Below are positions 15,341 to 18,343 of a DNA stretch of 18,343 nt, one piece after another. The stretch is from CAMCSH01 sp043748535 (GTDB lineage Bacteria; Verrucomicrobiota; Lentisphaeria; Lentisphaerales; Lentisphaeraceae). A program made the translations under genes and the position numbers. Every line of letters starts with the position of its first letter. Position 1 is the stretch's first letter. The stretch covers positions 1 through 18,343 of the forward strand of contig JAYTMY010000233.1 of NCBI GenBank assembly GCA_043748535.1, read 5' to 3'. The notes beneath the pieces were generated by a model. The model had not been told where the DNA came from. It made no database searches and was given only the letters and a program-made list of their open reading frames with translations.

Positions 15341-15492
15341 CCTTTCGCCGACTCTTTCTCATCGCCCTTGCGGCCGCCAGCCTGCTCAATGCAGGCTGTG
15401 CGCTTTTTGAAATCGACGACGATTACGTCGATGACAAGCCGCAAAACCGCCCCCAGGACTGGGAATACTCGACTCCGGGTATGCGCCACTAA
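15337..15492 (+). CDS. Very small probable lipoprotein (51 aa)
   Basis: The frame begins inside the previous stop codon (ATGA overlap) and ends 3 bases before trmL. The sequence MTFRRLFLIALAAASLLNAGC is a signal peptide with Cys21 in a near-lipobox position, although Asn at -3 is not canonical. An acidic, Pro-rich 30-residue tail follows (EIDDDYVDDKPQ, then WEYSTPGMRH). Gapless packing between two genes and a sensible signal peptide make it convincing even though it is below usual length cutoffs. Like many small entericidin-type or accessory lipoproteins, its function cannot be assigned. Confidence 0.65.
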   Translation: MTFRRLFLIALAAASLLNAGCALFEIDDDYVDDKPQNRPQDWEYSTPGMRH

Positions 15493-15495
15493 TCT

Positions 15496-15963
15496 ATGCA
15501 GATTGTCCTCGTTCACCCCGAAATCCCGCAAAACACTGGCTCGATCGGACGCATGTGCGTGTGCACTGGCACACGCTTGCACCTGATCGAGCCTTTGGGC
15601 TTTTCTCTCGATGAAAGCCGGGTCAAACGAGCTGGCATGGATTACTGGAAACACGTTGACCTGCACGTTCATGCCGATTGGGATTCTTTCCTCGCCGCCA
15701 ATCCCTCGGCCCGCATGATCTTCGCCTCGACCCGCGGCACCAAGCCCTACTTTGCCCACAAATTCGAAGCGGATGACTGCATTATTTTCGGCAAAGAGTC
15801 GGGCGGCTTCCCCCAGGACTTCTATTCGCGCTACGCCGAGCAACTCATCACCATCCCGATGAACGGCCAATTCGTCCGCTCCCACAACCTCGCCACTTCC
15901 GCCGCCATCGTCCTCTACGAAGGCATCCGGCAGCTGCAATTCCCCCACTTCAATCCAGTCTGA
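15496..15963 (+). CDS. trmL: tRNA (cytidine(34)-2'-O)-methyltransferase TrmL
   Basis: This 155-residue SPOUT methyltransferase uses S-adenosylmethionine to 2'-O-methylate the wobble nucleotide of tRNA-Leu isoacceptors, stabilising codon-anticodon pairing. The trefoil-knot motifs are visible: PQNTGSIGR (11-19), IIFGKESGGFP (96-106) and IPMNGQFVRSHNLA (120-133). The last has Ser-His-Asn where most members read Ser-Leu-Asn. Length is that of minimal TrmL/YibK proteins, which act as homodimers in the cytoplasm. It follows the small lipoprotein gene by 3 bases with no obvious ribosome binding site of its own, so translation is probably coupled. The close paralogue family TrmH/SpoU is longer and less likely. 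Confidence 0.93.
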   Translation: MQIVLVHPEIPQNTGSIGRMCVCTGTRLHLIEPLGFSLDESRVKRAGMDYWKHVDLHVHADWDSFLAANPSARMIFASTRGTKPYFAHKFEADDCIIFGKESGGFPQDFYSRYAEQLITIPMNGQFVRSHNLATSAAIVLYEGIRQLQFPHFNPV

Positions 15964-16049
15964 GCTACACTTCGCCTGTCCACATCCTGGCTTGCCCTAG
16001 CACCGGACTCGGATTATCTTGATAGCAGCCAACCCCGCAGTCAAAACCT

Positions 16050-16973
16050 ATGCATTTTGCCGACCCCCGTTCCGACATCGCCTTCAAAAAAATCTTTGGT
16101 TCGCAGCAGCGAAGCCACATCTTGATCTCTTTCCTCAACGCCGCACTCGGCTTTTGCGGCGATCGCGCCATCGCCTCCTTGCAGATCCTCAATCCCTATC
16201 AAGCTCCCGATCTCAAGGACCTAAAAGGGACCCTGCTCGATGTCAAGGCCAAAGACAAGCTCGGGCGCGAATTCATCGTCGAGATGCAGATCGAGCGCGA
16301 TCACTTCTTCTGTAAACGCGCCGTCTACTACAGTGCCAAGTCCTACACCCAGCAGCTCGACAAGGGCATGGACTACGAGGCCCTGCACGAGGTGTATTTC
16401 CTCGGCATTCTCAACTTCAATGTGTTCGACAACAACAAGCCGCTCAGCCGCCACCTCATCCTCAATGAAGAAACTCAGCAGCAGGACATCAAGGAGTTGG
16501 AATTCAACTTCATTGAGTTGCCGAAATTCCTCAAGACCGAGGATCAACTTGACAACATCGTTGACAAGTGGATCTACTTCCTCAAGCACGCGACGGAGTT
16601 TGAGTCCGTCCCCAAGGCACTGGCCTCCGAGCCCGCCATTCGCGAGGCACTAGAAATGGCCGACCAGCATAACTGGAGCCGCAACGAGATCGACGCCTAC
16701 GAACACTCAGGTATGCGCGAACGCGCCAGCTTCCTCAACCGGGAAGCGTTGAAGCGCGAAGTCGTAGAAGCCTGGGCCGAAGCCGATGCAGCGAAGGAGC
16801 ACGCCGCCAAGGTGGAAGCCGAACTGCGTATAGCTGAAGCCCTAGTCGAAACTGAGCGTCAGAAAGCGGAAGCTGAGCGTCAGAAAGCCGAGGCTCAAGT
16901 CGCCAAAGCACTTGAGCGCATGATTCAGAGCGGCATGCCAGAAGCTGAAGCTCGTCAATGGCTGGGTATCTAA
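16050..16973 (+). CDS. Rpn family recombination-promoting nuclease / putative transposase (PD-(D/E)XK)
   Basis: This 307-residue protein carries the N-terminal signature of the Rpn/YhgA-type family: DPRSDIAFKKIFG (5-17), then LLDVKAKDKLGREFIVEMQ (62-80). In it Asp64, Glu78 and Gln80 fit the PD-(D/E)XK nuclease core. Characterised Rpn proteins cut DNA and stimulate RecA-independent recombination, and many are part of mobile or defence-related gene sets. The C-terminal 80 residues are a charged coiled coil containing a duplicated heptad ERQKAEA (residues about 269-282). The last stretch (ALERMIQSGMPEAEARQWLGI) is the usual family tail. No terminal inverted repeats or target duplications are seen around it, so it is not visibly an insertion sequence. 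The start at 16050 fits the family but lacks a clear Shine-Dalgarno sequence. Confidence 0.88.
   Translation: MHFADPRSDIAFKKIFGSQQRSHILISFLNAALGFCGDRAIASLQILNPYQAPDLKDLKGTLLDVKAKDKLGREFIVEMQIERDHFFCKRAVYYSAKSYTQQLDKGMDYEALHEVYFLGILNFNVFDNNKPLSRHLILNEETQQQDIKELEFNFIELPKFLKTEDQLDNIVDKWIYFLKHATEFESVPKALASEPAIREALEMADQHNWSRNEIDAYEHSGMRERASFLNREALKREVVEAWAEADAAKEHAAKVEAELRIAEALVETERQKAEAERQKAEAQVAKALERMIQSGMPEAEARQWLGI
16854..16895. repeat. 21-base in-frame tandem duplication inside the Rpn gene
   Basis: Two adjacent 21-base units (16854-16874 and 16875-16895), each starting GAGCGTCAGAAAGC, encode ERQKAEA twice. They differ at only two bases. A seven-codon unit in a coiled coil adds exactly one heptad, so length change would keep the helix register. 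Confidence 0.75.
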
Positions 16974-17114
16974 GACCCGGATCAAATTCCATTTGCCAAG
17001 TTACATTGGCCTCGAAGTCCCTCACCCCTCAGGCATTACGGACTTCAAATCCCGGCCCGCTGCGGCCATCCCCAGGTTTTTTCAACTCTCACAGATAGCC
17101 CCTTTTGGTCCCCC

Positions 17115-18343
17115 ATGAATTTCCGCCAAGGCATCCTCGATTACCTCGCGTCCGACAAATCCGGCCACGGTCTCAAACGCAATCAATTCGCCCGCCGCTT
17201 GTGCAACAATCCGGACGAAAAACACGCCATGCTGCAGGCTCTCCATGAGCTCGAGCAGGAAGGTGTCGTCATCCGTAATCACGGTGGCGATTACAGCCTC
17301 GCCAAAGCCCCGGCTTCGCAAACTGAACCCGCGGCCAAACGCCGCGGCGAAGTCAGCGACGAAACCGCCGCCCGCGGCCTCCTCGAAGGCATCATCAGCT
17401 GCAAAGACACCGGCATCGCCTTTGTCAAAATCCCCGGCTCAGATCAGTCGGTCTTCATCCCGCCCCGCTGCGCCGGCAATGCCGTCAGCGGCGATATCGT
17501 CCGCGTCTTGATCACCGCCGAAGGCGACACCCGCGGCCCGGTGGGCAAGGTCGTCGCCATCACCGGCTCCTCGATCGACACCGTCATCGGCGTCCTCGAG
17601 CTCCGCTCTGAAGGCCAAGGTCTGCAAGTCCGCCCCCTGCGCGCCGGCATCCCCGCCGTCCTCGTCGCCGAACCCGTCCTCGAAGAAGGCGTCACCTGTC
17701 AGCTCGGCGACTTCGTCCGAGTCAAACTGATGCCCCGCCGTCCCGACCTGAACATCCTCAGCGGCCTCATTGAAGCCCGCCTCGGCGACGGCGCCAGCCT
17801 GAGTGTCGAGCTCGACGCCATCATCGCTGAATACGGCCTGCAGCCGCTCTGGCATGAAAGCGAAGACGCCATCGCCGCCAAGATCCGCGCCCGGCCGATG
17901 AAACGCACCGACATGACCGACGCCATCGTCCTGACCATCGACCCGAAAGATGCCAAGGACCACGACGACGCCCTCTCCTTCCACCCTGGTCCCGGCCCCG
18001 ACGAGATCACCGTCGGCATCCACATCGCCGATGTCGCCGCCTACGTCTCCCCGACTTCGGAGCTCTTCCAGAAGGTCAGCCGCCGCTGCTTCACCGCCTA
18101 CCTCCCCGGACGCACCCTGCCGATGCTGCCGCCGGTCCTCGTCCGCAAGCGCTGCAGCCTGATTGAAGGCGAAGAAAAGCCCGCCCACACGGTCATGGTC
18201 ACCTACCACAAAGACAGCGGCAAAGCCATCCGTTACGAGCGCTTCCACAGCACTGTCAAGGTCCGCAAATACCTCTACTACGAGCAGCTCCAGCAGCTCG
18301 CCGACGCCGGCTTCGAAGGCGGCGACTGGAAACCCGAAATCCG
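17115..18343 (+). CDS. rnr: Ribonuclease R (RNase II/RNB family), 5' part, runs off the window
   Basis: Only the first 409 or so codons are present. E. coli RNase R has 813 residues, so about half the gene is here. This 3'-to-5' exoribonuclease degrades structured RNA. An N-terminal winged-helix segment (about residues 2-62; RQGILDYLASD, then LHELEQEGVVIRNHGG) is followed by OB/cold-shock domains. The RNB active-site motif TIDPKDAKDHDDA lies at residues 274-286. Asp276, 282, 284 and 285 fall in the spacing of the metal-binding aspartates of the family. GIHIADVAAYV and FTAYLPGRTLPMLP follow as expected. The ATG at 17115 fits the family N-terminus, although no Shine-Dalgarno sequence is seen. 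The 141-base gap before it shows no convincing terminator. No disabling change is visible in the part present. Confidence 0.93.
   Translation, partial: MNFRQGILDYLASDKSGHGLKRNQFARRLCNNPDEKHAMLQALHELEQEGVVIRNHGGDYSLAKAPASQTEPAAKRRGEVSDETAARGLLEGIISCKDTGIAFVKIPGSDQSVFIPPRCAGNAVSGDIVRVLITAEGDTRGPVGKVVAITGSSIDTVIGVLELRSEGQGLQVRPLRAGIPAVLVAEPVLEEGVTCQLGDFVRVKLMPRRPDLNILSGLIEARLGDGASLSVELDAIIAEYGLQPLWHESEDAIAAKIRARPMKRTDMTDAIVLTIDPKDAKDHDDALSFHPGPGPDEITVGIHIADVAAYVSPTSELFQKVSRRCFTAYLPGRTLPMLPPVLVRKRCSLIEGEEKPAHTVMVTYHKDSGKAIRYERFHSTVKVRKYLYYEQLQQLADAGFEGGDWKPEI

Noticed and set aside
13969..15948. A minus-strand open frame of 659 codons opposite the coiled-coil gene and trmL
   Set aside because: It crosses several real plus-strand genes with good ribosome binding sites and family motifs. 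Its own sequence looks like a reverse-strand shadow.
15961..16973. The Rpn gene as part of an insertion sequence
   Set aside because: I found no terminal inverted repeats or flanking target duplications, and Rpn genes commonly occur alone.
16974..17114. GGCC-GGCC inverted repeat followed by a T run before the RNase R gene, as a terminator for the Rpn gene
   Set aside because: The stem would have only four pairs and the T run is about 10 bases away, so it is too weak to call.

Overview
The window is GC-rich, densely coding bacterial chromosome, most likely from the PVC group and probably Lentisphaerota. This placement is inferred from gene content. The clues are a prepilin with a KFTLIELL leader and an H-X9-DG motif, a DUF5107/TPR protein, a secreted GH29 fucosidase, an LTA-synthase-like membrane enzyme and an OleA-like condensing enzyme. 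No rRNA, tRNA, CRISPR array or intact insertion sequence is visible.

Layout. Positions 1-377 are mostly non-coding and less GC-rich, with an unresolved gene edge at 1-93 and a direct repeat at 256-297. A short chimeric prepilin-leader ORF (378-617) precedes a two-gene plus-strand operon: an H-X9-DG prepilin (671-1417) and a two-helix membrane protein (1430-2191). A GH29 alpha-L-fucosidase lipoprotein follows (2411-4192). It converges on a minus-strand DUF5107/TPR reading frame (4455-7781) that one in-frame TGA splits into two ORFs. Its leader carries a candidate operator palindrome. Upstream lie a gene relic (7944-8138) and a minus-strand operon of an LTA-synthase-like phosphotransferase (9024-11126) and an overlapping PAP2 phosphatase (8158-9027).

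From 11303 the theme changes. A FabF-type ketosynthase (11352-12596, minus) with a strong intrinsic terminator is divergent from an OleA-like thiolase-fold enzyme (12715-13758, plus). A tightly packed plus-strand cluster follows: a membrane-anchored coiled-coil protein, a 66-residue membrane protein, a 51-residue probable lipoprotein and the tRNA methyltransferase TrmL. The window ends with an Rpn/PD-(D/E)XK nuclease-family gene (16050-16973) and the 5' half of an RNase R gene (from 17115).

How the genes may work together. The fucosidase and the DUF5107 protein fit a carbohydrate-using lifestyle. The phosphotransferase/PAP2 pair, the two condensing enzymes and the coiled-coil/lipoprotein cluster concern the envelope and lipids. 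TrmL and RNase R are RNA housekeeping. The observations most worth a second look are the single TGA inside an otherwise intact 1107-codon DUF5107 frame, the OleA-type active-site glutamate in the enzyme divergent from FabF, and the small-protein cluster upstream of trmL.
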